Below, piece after piece: positions 5,547-12,459 of a DNA stretch of 17,358 bases; the stretch's first letter is position 1, and every line of letters starts with the position of its first letter. Below the pieces are notes generated by a model. The model worked only from the letters and a program-made list of their open reading frames with translations. It had not been told where the DNA came from and made no database searches. Source of the stretch: Candidatus Woesearchaeota archaeon (lineage in GTDB: Archaea; Nanobdellota; Nanobdellia; Woesearchaeales; 21-14-0-10-32-9); the NCBI GenBank assembly GCA_003560545.1, contig PWLK01000087.1, forward strand, positions 1-17,358, in the 5' to 3' direction. The translations under genes and the position numbers were made by a program.

Positions 5547-6560
5547 TCAAGACACCTCAAAATCAAGGCACACCCTGTATACACGAGGGGCGTGTTGCCC
5601 GCACTTAACCAAGTCTAAGAATTTAAACTTAAAACCATGCTTTATTGCTTCTTCCCTGGCTTTCTTCTCTGCTTCAGAAAAATTGTCTTCGTGCAGGAAT
5701 TGGTAGAAATGAATCTTTGTTCCTTTCATAGCTGCCTGGAAGGCAACGTCCAGGAAATCCTGTGCTTCTTTAGGCAAAGGCATAAGAATCCTGTCAAATT
5801 TCTTCAGCTTAGGGACTTCCACGCGTACATCCCTGTTGATTAGTTCAACGTTTCTTATTTTATTCAGCTTAACATTCTCTAATCCGTACTTGTGCCCGGC
5901 AGGATTAATTTCAACTCCGAAAATTTCCTTTGCTTCCGTGTTCTTTGACAGTACACAAGGATAAGGAGCGCATCCTGAGAACATGACCAGGATGGATTCG
6001 CCTTTCTTCACCTGCTCACTTATTCTCTTTCTCTCCGTGGATAAGCGAGGCGAGAAATAAACATTTTCAACATCCAGCTTTATGGAAACACCACTTTCTT
6101 TATGAATAGTCTCCCTGGTATCGATGCCTGCTAAGAACTTCATCTTCTGCGTCCTGAACTCTGTCCCGTGAGCCGCGTCCTTACGCAGAACCGTCTTAAT
6201 GGTCTTGTTAGATTCTAAGAGTGCTTCCGCGATAACCTTTTCCTTCTCCCTTAACTCCTCGTCAATCTCAAGAATTGCTATCGTCCCCACTATATCATAA
6301 GAAGACTTCAATCTTTCAAATTCGTCCCCAGATAACCTTTCTTTTAATAACTCTTTCAGGTCTTTTGCGACAGGCCTGGACTGCTTTTCAAAATATTCCT
6401 CGACAACCTCGAATCCTTTCAAAGACACTTTTTTCTTTAATGGAAAGTATATATATTTTGAGTCTTTTTTTACCTTGTAAGAATTGTCAATTAAGCCTTT
6501 TTCAACTAATAAATTCTTGGCGTTCTCTGCATCCCCTAATCTGGCTTTTAAAGCAAACAT
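5547..6560 (-). CDS. trm5: tRNA (guanine-37-N1)-methyltransferase Trm5
   Basis: A 337-residue SAM-dependent enzyme that methylates G37 next to the tRNA anticodon to prevent frameshifting. The N-terminal D1 domain covers residues 1-45. D2 follows, with DIVGTIAILEI (89-99) and the AAHGTEFRTQKMKFLAG stretch. Then comes a Rossmann methyltransferase domain: VYFSPRLSTERKRI (167-180), SGCAPYPCVLSK (195-206), the SAM acidic loop FGVEINP (214-220), and the Trm5 version of motif IV, DRILMPLP (256-263). The length and motif order match archaeal Trm5. A TATA-like sequence lies 28 bases upstream. It is divergent from an unknown gene and convergent with nothing; the MNT operon starts about 120 bases beyond its stop on the same strand. 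Confidence 0.92.
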   Translation of the reverse strand: MFALKARLGDAENAKNLLVEKGLIDNSYKVKKDSKYIYFPLKKKVSLKGFEVVEEYFEKQSRPVAKDLKELLKERLSGDEFERLKSSYDIVGTIAILEIDEELREKEKVIAEALLESNKTIKTVLRKDAAHGTEFRTQKMKFLAGIDTRETIHKESGVSIKLDVENVYFSPRLSTERKRISEQVKKGESILVMFSGCAPYPCVLSKNTEAKEIFGVEINPAGHKYGLENVKLNKIRNVELINRDVRVEVPKLKKFDRILMPLPKEAQDFLDVAFQAAMKGTKIHFYQFLHEDNFSEAEKKAREEAIKHGFKFKFLDLVKCGQHAPRVYRVCLDFEVS

Positions 6561-6582
6561 GGTATTAATAACAAGGCGTGGT

Positions 6583-6618
6583 TTAAATTTATTGCTAAAA
6601 AAAAACGAGATTTATAAA
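6583..6618. promoter_or_regulatory. Divergent promoter pair for trm5 and the 144-aa gene
   Basis: A TATA-like AAATTTAAA (minus strand, about 6583-6592) lies 28 bases from the trm5 ATG. TTTATAAA (plus strand, 6611-6618) lies 27 bases before the ATG at 6641. Both fit leaderless transcripts, with the two promoters back to back. Confidence 0.5.
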
Positions 6619-6640
6619 CAAAAAAGTATTACCCCTCCCC

Positions 6641-7075
6641 ATGGAAACCATAAATGTATTGTACAAAACAAGGAACAAGCCCGAACAATACGATAAGCTG
6701 ATGAACACAACCCCGACAAGAACCATAACTACAAACTACGAGAAAATAAAAAAAGCAATCAGCAACATACCTTCAACAAGCACGTTCATAAATATCCCTT
6801 TGAGTAATGGATCTGTATACTCTGAATACATCGTCCATATCAATAAGGATATCGGAAAGGGAAGGTACGAAAAAGAACTCGGATACTGGGGCTCTTACCT
6901 TCTTGACGAAACCAATGAACTCGCCAGCATAACTGTTAACTCCAACAACCCTGAAAAAACAATAAACGCACTAAAAACTCTAGGGATGAACGTCACGGAG
7001 AGCCTAGAACAAAAACTAAGACCCAAGAACCCCTCGCAAGTAAGCGAAGCAACAAGAAAACGCTTTAGAAAATGA
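6641..7075 (+). CDS. Hypothetical protein, 144 aa
   Basis: I do not recognise this protein. It has no signal peptide or membrane segment. The N-terminal half is Thr/Asn-rich (LMNTTPTRTITTNY), the middle contains IGKGRYEKELGYWGSYLLDETNELASI, and the C-terminus is strongly basic (RKRFRK), compatible with nucleic-acid contact. The TATA-like box 27 bases upstream fits a leaderless start at this ATG, and the codons are A-/C-rich. The stop overlaps the start of the Nudix gene as ATGA, so the two are translationally coupled and may share a pathway. The function remains unknown. Confidence 0.65.
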   Translation: METINVLYKTRNKPEQYDKLMNTTPTRTITTNYEKIKKAISNIPSTSTFINIPLSNGSVYSEYIVHINKDIGKGRYEKELGYWGSYLLDETNELASITVNSNNPEKTINALKTLGMNVTESLEQKLRPKNPSQVSEATRKRFRK

Positions 7076-7457
7076 AAGTAGCAAGAATCATAATAGAAGA
7101 CCTTGAAGGCAGAATCCTTTTTCTGGAAAGAAATAAAAATGATTATATGGGTGAAAAATATTGCTTGGTGGCAAAATAGATGAATTTGAAACCCCAAAAA
7201 CCGCAGCTCAAAGAGAATTACTTGAGGAAACAGGAGTTAAAGCGCAAAAAACTATGTTCTTGTACAAAGAAAACATTCCCTGGAATAATATGCTGATTGA
7301 AAAACACTACTTTAAGTGCGAAGGAAGCGAAAAAATAACGTTAAACAAAGAGTCTGAAACTCATGTTTGGATTCATTCTGGAGACATGAAAAAATACTCT
7401 TTTGCATTTAGAGACGATGAAGCGGTAGAAAAATACTTAGCGGAATTCAGGGATTAA
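7072..7457 (+). pseudogene. Nudix hydrolase, frameshifted
   Basis: Nudix enzymes hydrolyse nucleoside diphosphates linked to another group, such as damaged NTPs or ADP-ribose. The gene starts at an ATG coupled to the previous stop and reads MKVARIIIEDLEGRILFLERNKNDY, a normal first strand and turn, then hits TAG at 7177 (35 codons). The Nudix box lies in the -1 frame from about 7164 to 7457: GGKIDEFETPKTAAQRELLE, then ETGV, with the REL and EE metal-binding residues intact, followed by a normal C-terminal half. The break falls exactly where family members have a W-x-LPGGK junction; here LPGG reads as LLGG. One lost base, or two gained, explains it. It may be a recent pseudogene, a sequencing error or, less likely, programmed -1 frameshifting. 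Confidence 0.72.
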
Positions 7458-7470
7458 TTCGAAAGCCTTA

Positions 7471-7480
7471 TTAATATATA
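7471..7480 (+). promoter_or_regulatory. TATA-like box of pyruvate kinase
   Basis: TTAATATATA is centred about 23 bases before the pyk ATG. The spacing is slightly short, but no better candidate lies nearby. Confidence 0.4.
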
Positions 7481-7497
7481 GTTCTAATACAGGTTTT

Positions 7498-8880
7498 ATG
7501 GATGACAAGACTAAGATTGTTGCGACGATAGGCCCTGCTAGTATGGACCGGAAAACACTGAAACAAATGGTTAAATACGGGGTTAGCTGTGCGAGGATAA
7601 ACACTGCTCACGGAGACTTTAAGCAATACGATAAAATGCTTCGCCTGATCGGGAGCATAAAAGATTTGCCTGTTATGATAGATGTGAAAGGGCCTGAGAT
7701 AAGAATAAGGCTTGATGAAGAACTGGTTGTTGAGCCAGGCAAAGAATACGTTTTTTATTACAAGGACAAAAAGCCTTTTTTCAGCTATAACTTCTCAAAG
7801 GAAATAAGGAAAGGGGATAAGATATTTTTTGATAACGGACAGATAAAATCCAGGGTTAAGAAAAAAGACAGAGACCACATAATCCTTGTATTCGAGGAAG
7901 AAAGCGTTATACACCCTAATAAAGGGGTTAATATTCCTGGAAAAAACCTTAGGATTCCGTCGCTTTCAAAGAAAGATGTTCAGGCAGTAAAATACGCTTT
8001 GAGGAATAAGGCAGCGTTCATAGCTCTTTCATTCGTCAGGAACAAGAAAGATATTGAGAACCTGAAAAAACTTTTGAAAGACTCTGAGATAGGAATTATT
8101 TCAAAGATTGAAAACCAAGAAGGCATAAAGAACATAGATGAAATAATTGCTAATAGTGACGGGGTAATGATTGCGAGGGGAGACTTAGGAGTGGAGATTC
8201 CCGAGGAGAAAATACCTGTTTTGCAGAAAAAGATTGTCAGGAAATGCATTCAGAAAGGAAAGATAAGCATAGTCGCCACTCAGATGCTTGAAAGCATGAC
8301 CCAGCATCCTATGCCTACAAGGGCGGAGGTAAGCGATGTGGCTAACGCGATAATGGACGGGGCTGACGCGGTAATGCTTTCAGGGGAGACTGCTTCGGGG
8401 AAGCACCCTGTTAAGGCGGTCCAGGTTATGAGAAAAGTAGCCCGGGAAACTGAGAAAACCACGGGTAACAAGGTAGATATGAGCAGGACGGGGGGTATAA
8501 GCGAGGAGATGAGCAAAGCAGCATACCATGTTTCTTTAAGGGTTAACGCTGATAAGCTCGTGTGTGTTACCAGGAGTGGTTACAGCGCAGCCCTGCTTTC
8601 AAGGTTCAGAAGCAATAAGGATTTGATAGCTGTTACAAGACACGATATGACTGCGAGGAAACTGGGATTGGTAAGAGGCGTAACACCAATATTGCTAAAG
8701 CAGAAGTACTCCAAGGACCTCATCCCAGGGGTTGCAAAGGAATTATATGATGAAAAACAAGTTTCAAAGAACGACAAAGTTGTATTCTTTGCAGGAATAA
8801 AGACTTTGAAAGAGCATGTCTCGAACTTAATAGAGGTTCACGACGTAGAAGAATTATTAGAGTACAGGAAAGCTAATTAA
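7498..8880 (+). CDS. pyk: Pyruvate kinase
   Basis: A 460-residue enzyme converting phosphoenolpyruvate and ADP to pyruvate and ATP, the last step of glycolysis. The N-terminal TIM barrel opens KIVATIGPAS. R33 and N35 lie in RINTAHGD, where most homologues read RxNFSHG. The B domain spans roughly residues 72-150. Catalytic K203 and metal ligand E205 are in ISKIEN, D229 is in ARGDLGVEI, and ATQMLESM and PTRAEVSD (260-280) follow. The C-terminal domain (about 335-460) carries the usual effector region VTRSGYSAALLSRFR. Length and motifs indicate a working enzyme. Its stop abuts the stop of the convergent transporter gene with no base between. Confidence 0.94.
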   Translation: MDDKTKIVATIGPASMDRKTLKQMVKYGVSCARINTAHGDFKQYDKMLRLIGSIKDLPVMIDVKGPEIRIRLDEELVVEPGKEYVFYYKDKKPFFSYNFSKEIRKGDKIFFDNGQIKSRVKKKDRDHIILVFEEESVIHPNKGVNIPGKNLRIPSLSKKDVQAVKYALRNKAAFIALSFVRNKKDIENLKKLLKDSEIGIISKIENQEGIKNIDEIIANSDGVMIARGDLGVEIPEEKIPVLQKKIVRKCIQKGKISIVATQMLESMTQHPMPTRAEVSDVANAIMDGADAVMLSGETASGKHPVKAVQVMRKVARETEKTTGNKVDMSRTGGISEEMSKAAYHVSLRVNADKLVCVTRSGYSAALLSRFRSNKDLIAVTRHDMTARKLGLVRGVTPILLKQKYSKDLIPGVAKELYDEKQVSKNDKVVFFAGIKTLKEHVSNLIEVHDVEELLEYRKAN

Positions 8881-9753
8881 TCATAATACTATTAGTGCTG
8901 CGCCCCCAATCATGATAAGGCAGGCAATGCTTTTTCTCAGCAAGTTCTTCTCATGAAATATCTCTCCGCCTATTAAGACCACGAAGAAAGCGCTCATCCT
9001 TTTGATTGCTATAACGAGACCTGCGTATGCTAACTGGATTGCCTGCATTTGTGCCAGCCTATGACCCACGGTAAGTATTGCCACGAGGAATATTATCCAG
9101 CCGGCGTGCTTGAGGCCTAGCCTTATATCTTTTATTCCATCGTGGAATATTGATATCATAATAAAGAAATTAATCGCGATGAATAAATGGGCAAATGCAA
9201 GGTAAGCCATAGGCTGAACATCGAAAGATGACAGGACATACCTATCAACAACAGTGGTAATGCCATAAAAGAACAAAGCAAGGAGTATGAAGTGAATATA
9301 CTTAGAACTTTTGAACTCCTTAAGGGGCTGAAGCAATCCTTGCCTTGGCTTTGTTTCCAGGACATAGGATCCTAATATGAGCAGGCCAATACCACTTATC
9401 TGGATGACTGTGAGAGATTCACCTAAAGCGAAGTAAGCAATCACTGCGGTAAACGCGGGCGCTAAAACCAGCAAAGGACTGGAAAGGCTTACCTCCATGT
9501 GGCGAACGCTCTTAATCACGAGGAGGAACGCAATTGTCGCGAGTACAGATGCAACATAAATCAATAATAACAATTCAAAGGTAACCCAAGAATAATCGAT
9601 AACGAGGAAGAACGGAATAGATATAGCGAGGTTGAATAATGCGAGGACTGCTGAGAACTGCATTGCGTGCTCTCTTAACAAAGATTTTTTCTCCAGAATA
9701 ACCGCTGCGGATGCGAGAACCGCGGCCATTAATGCAAATACGAACCAGTCCAT
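8881..9753 (-). CDS. EamA/DMT-family ten-helix transporter
   Basis: A 290-residue integral membrane protein made of two homologous five-helix EamA repeats. The repeat pattern is visible at the ends of the two halves. The first half has APAFTAVIAYFALGESLT (about 98-115) before a GIGLLILGSYVL helix. The second has KRMSAFFVVLIGGEIFHEKN (about 251-270) before the last helix. The loop at residues 134-150 joins the halves. The family exports or imports small metabolites such as amino acids, sugars or nucleotide precursors; the substrate cannot be predicted. It starts 35 bases after the guaC stop on the same strand, so co-transcription with guaC is plausible and would make a purine-related substrate worth considering, though only weakly. 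Confidence 0.85.
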   Translation of the reverse strand: MDWFVFALMAAVLASAAVILEKKSLLREHAMQFSAVLALFNLAISIPFFLVIDYSWVTFELLLLIYVASVLATIAFLLVIKSVRHMEVSLSSPLLVLAPAFTAVIAYFALGESLTVIQISGIGLLILGSYVLETKPRQGLLQPLKEFKSSKYIHFILLALFFYGITTVVDRYVLSSFDVQPMAYLAFAHLFIAINFFIMISIFHDGIKDIRLGLKHAGWIIFLVAILTVGHRLAQMQAIQLAYAGLVIAIKRMSAFFVVLIGGEIFHEKNLLRKSIACLIMIGGAALIVL

Positions 9754-9788
9754 TTAACGATCAAAAAGCAGAATTTTAGCTTTGGTTT

Positions 9789-10865
9789 TTAAAAGTTTTC
9801 AGTGTTATACCTTTCTAAGGATTTGTTTAGCTGCCTGTTTACGAGTATAAATGTTGCTCTTTTGGAGAATTCTTTGAGTCTTCTCGCGCCCATGTACGTA
9901 GCAGTGCTCCTGAGGCTTCCGAGTAATTCCTCAACGAAAACATTGACATCTCCCTTGTACGGAATGGACAGGCTTCTTCCTTCACTCGCCCGGTAGTTTG
10001 GCTTTTCCCCGTAATGTTTTTCCTGGGCTTTACCTGAACTCATCCCGTAGTACTCTTTGAATTTCTTTCCATCTCTTTCAATTAGTTCTCCTCCTGATTG
10101 GTCGTGGCCGGCTAATAATGATCCCAGCATTACGAAGTCTGCGCCACCGCAAAACGCTTTGGCAACACAGGAAGGATGTACGGCGCCCCCGTCTGAAACT
10201 ATCAGGCCGCAGCCTTTTTCGTGCTTCGTTATTCCGTGGGCTGCGTCACTGCATTCTATTACCGCGCTTAGCTGAGGGTAACCTATACCTGTTTGTAATC
10301 TAGTAGTGCACGCTGAGCCGTTTCCTATCCCTATCTTTGCAATGTCCGCTCCGTTAAGCACTAGTTCTTCCGCCATTTCATTTGTAACCACGTTGCCCGC
10401 GATTATTATGTGATCAGGGCATAACTCCCTTAGTTCCCTTAGTTTCCCGGTCACATATTCCAGGTATCCGTTAGGGACATCGAGGCAGATAAAGTTAAAC
10501 TTCTCTCCTAGTCCCTCTGCCAGGACACTTCTTAGTTTATCGAAGTCTTCGTCGCGGACGCCTAAGCTGTAAGCCACTGAATCAGGCTTGTTGAAATCCT
10601 TGAAGAATTCTTTGATTTCATCAACGTTGTAGAACTTGTGCAAAGCAGTAACCATTTTGTATTCGGATAATGTTCGAGCCATTTCAAAAGTTCCTACTGT
10701 ATCCATGTTAGCAGCGATTATTGGTATGCCTGTCCAGGTTTTGCTGCTGTGTAGAAATTTGAAAGTTCTTTCCAGGTCCACGTCTTTCCTGCTCTTAAGA
10801 GTGCTCCTCTTAGGCCTTATGAGAACGTCTTCAAAATCAAGTTTAACGTCTTTTTCTATCCTCAT
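9789..10865 (-). CDS. guaC: GMP reductase, bacterial/eukaryotic GuaC type
   Basis: Reduces GMP to IMP with NADPH, releasing ammonia, and so links guanine and adenine nucleotide pools. The 358-residue protein follows E. coli GuaC closely from the first residue (MRIEKDVKLDFEDVLIRPKR, then STLKSR). It lacks the CBS domains of IMP dehydrogenase. The catalytic loop GNGSACTTR (181-189) has Cys186 and Thr188, the GYPQLSAVIE segment follows, and E295 lies in YRASEG. Compared with E. coli, there is a small insertion after DAAHG (ITKHEKGC, about 211-219), and the loop reads GNGS instead of GPGS. Most archaea lack GuaC, so transfer from bacteria is likely. A TATA-like box lies about 33 bases upstream. 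Confidence 0.93.
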   Translation of the reverse strand: MRIEKDVKLDFEDVLIRPKRSTLKSRKDVDLERTFKFLHSSKTWTGIPIIAANMDTVGTFEMARTLSEYKMVTALHKFYNVDEIKEFFKDFNKPDSVAYSLGVRDEDFDKLRSVLAEGLGEKFNFICLDVPNGYLEYVTGKLRELRELCPDHIIIAGNVVTNEMAEELVLNGADIAKIGIGNGSACTTRLQTGIGYPQLSAVIECSDAAHGITKHEKGCGLIVSDGGAVHPSCVAKAFCGGADFVMLGSLLAGHDQSGGELIERDGKKFKEYYGMSSGKAQEKHYGEKPNYRASEGRSLSIPYKGDVNVFVEELLGSLRSTATYMGARRLKEFSKRATFILVNRQLNKSLERYNTENF

Positions 10866-10893
10866 AAAAACCCTTTGGGTGATTAATATTAGG

Positions 10894-10903
10894 AGTATAT
10901 AAG
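10894..10903 (-). promoter_or_regulatory. TATA-like box of guaC
   Basis: On the minus strand CTTATATACT lies upstream of the guaC ATG. The predicted start site leaves a leader of only a few bases. Confidence 0.45.
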
Positions 10904-10932
10904 TATTGCTATGTTGTAATAATCATTTTTGA

Positions 10933-11967
10933 CTAGAAGAATTCGTTTAAGCCTTTCTGGGCTTGGAGTTTCTTCGCATCTTCAAGCTTTTTCAAAGTGT
11001 TTGTTACGCGTTCTTCGGAGAACTCGTGCCTTTCCACTAATAGCTTCTTGATTTTTTCTTCGTCTATTTGCCCGAATGAAACCTTGTACTCATCTGTTAC
11101 GGGCATGTTTTTGATTAATTCAAATATTTTTTTCCATTCAAAGTCGTAGTGCTCACTCCATTTTGCTTCTTCGAATACCGCGTCGAAGTCATCCTCATGT
11201 TTTTTTATGAGTTTCAAAGCTTTCTTTGGGCCGATGCCTTTTATGCCTCCGTAATTATAGTCTGTGCCAACGAGGATAGCCAGTGTTATTAACTGGTCTT
11301 GTGTCAGGCTGAGTTCTTCAAGGCTTTCTTTTAAGGATATCATCTCTGGATTAATCGTTTTATAGCCGTAAGATCCAGGCATCTTTCTCCTCCCAGTAAT
11401 GGAAAGGTTTCGTATAAGCCTCGGTGTTCCAGACAACAAGGAATCAGCGTCCTGGCTCACAGCGGCGTAGGCATCCCCTTTCTTTACCATGTGTGCGGCC
11501 TGGGCTTCGCCTTCGCTGGGAGCTTCAACGAACGGAATTCCCATAGCTTCCAGTAATTCCTTGGCTTCGCTTATCATTTCATCCGTTAAGAAAGTCGTTC
11601 GGGCAGCGTATTTCTTCATGTTCTCCACGTCCTCTTTTTGCTTGGCTTCCTCGTAGAGCTTCTGAGCCTCAAGCTTCAGGGATTTCCTTCTCTCTCTTTC
11701 TTTCCTCTTCAGCTCAGGAGGCTCCCCATCAAAGACGAAAACGAATTTAGGGCCTTTCTCTAGCAAATTAGTAAACCTGGAAAACAATCCTTGCAAGTGG
11801 CTTGTAATCCTGCCCTGGGAATCCATTAACGGGCTGCCGTCAGGGCCACGGATAGTTGTTAAGAACATGTACAACGTGTTGAAAGCATCTACAGCGAGTA
11901 CTTTACCAGCTAGTTCTTCCGGCTTGACTTCCTTTCCTTTCAGCAAATCCTGTAGTGGGACTCCCAT
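10933..11967 (-). CDS. fen: Flap endonuclease 1 (FEN1)
   Basis: A structure-specific nuclease that removes 5' flaps and RNA primers during Okazaki-fragment maturation. The 344-residue protein begins MGVPLQDLL, as is typical once the initiator Met is removed to free Gly2. Metal ligands are visible: D27 (VDAFN), D80 (VFDGEPPELK), E152 and E154 (APSEGEAQA), D173 and D175 (SQDADSLL), and D236 (GTDYN), followed by the helix-hairpin-helix GIKGIGPKKALKLI (241-254). The last eight residues, QKGLNEFF, form a canonical PIP box for PCNA binding. The TATA-like box lies 29 bases upstream, consistent with a leaderless transcript. It is divergent from a predicted membrane-anchored nuclease. Confidence 0.96.
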   Translation of the reverse strand: MGVPLQDLLKGKEVKPEELAGKVLAVDAFNTLYMFLTTIRGPDGSPLMDSQGRITSHLQGLFSRFTNLLEKGPKFVFVFDGEPPELKRKERERRKSLKLEAQKLYEEAKQKEDVENMKKYAARTTFLTDEMISEAKELLEAMGIPFVEAPSEGEAQAAHMVKKGDAYAAVSQDADSLLSGTPRLIRNLSITGRRKMPGSYGYKTINPEMISLKESLEELSLTQDQLITLAILVGTDYNYGGIKGIGPKKALKLIKKHEDDFDAVFEEAKWSEHYDFEWKKIFELIKNMPVTDEYKVSFGQIDEEKIKKLLVERHEFSEERVTNTLKKLEDAKKLQAQKGLNEFF

Positions 11968-11990
11968 AAGCGTAGAGTATTATGTTTTGT

Positions 11991-12024
11991 TATTAATATT
12001 TTCTGAATCAAAAACTATTTTAAC
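11991..12024. promoter_or_regulatory. Divergent promoters of fen1 and the COG4741 gene
   Basis: TATA-like AAAATATTAATA (minus strand, 11991-12002) lies 29 bases from the fen1 ATG. CTATTTTAAC (plus strand, 12015-12024) lies 27 bases before an ATG at 12046. The second favours 12046 over the in-frame ATG at 12025 as the true start of the plus-strand gene. Confidence 0.45.
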
Positions 12025-12045
12025 ATGTTAATATGTTTCAATGAT

Positions 12046-12459
12046 ATGGATGGTTTGACAATTATATTGTTGGTTGTAGGGGTTTTGATTGTTTTGCTTA
12101 TAGGTTATTACATCGGGTTAAAAGCGGGAAAGTTTAGGGCTTGGGTGGAGTACAAAGAAAAGGTTAAGGTTGAAAGGGAGGATGCGGTTAAGAGGAGCCG
12201 TTCGGTGTTGTCGGGGCAGTTTTCGGAGCAGTTAGCGCCTTATCTTCCGAATTTTAATCATAGCCCTTCTGAAGTGCGCTTTATCGGGAAGCCTATTGAT
12301 TTCGTTGTCTTTAAAGGCATGGATGACAGGGAAGTTGAGGAAGTTGTTTTCGTGGAAGTTAAGACGGGCAAGTCTTCTTTGTCGCCTATGGAAAAATCTT
12401 TGAAGAAAGCAATTGAAAATAAGAGAGTTACGTGGGAGGAGTACCGTTTTAAGGGTTAG
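12046..12459 (+). CDS. Membrane-anchored Holliday-junction-resolvase-like nuclease (COG4741 type)
   Basis: About 137 residues from the ATG at 12046; an in-frame ATG at 12025 would add seven. One N-terminal transmembrane helix (LTIILLVVGVLIVLLIGYYIG) is followed by a basic/coiled segment, then a PD-(D/E)XK-like domain. The core is KPIDFVVFKG with the first Asp, then VVFVEVKTGKSSLS with the E-x-K pair. This matches a family described as predicted endonucleases distantly related to archaeal Holliday junction resolvase. The membrane anchor places the catalytic part at the membrane, with the side unknown. T-ending codons differ from the flanking minus-strand genes. Its stop codon overlaps that of the convergent gene within the bases TTAG. 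Confidence 0.75.
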   Translation: MDGLTIILLVVGVLIVLLIGYYIGLKAGKFRAWVEYKEKVKVEREDAVKRSRSVLSGQFSEQLAPYLPNFNHSPSEVRFIGKPIDFVVFKGMDDREVEEVVFVEVKTGKSSLSPMEKSLKKAIENKRVTWEEYRFKG

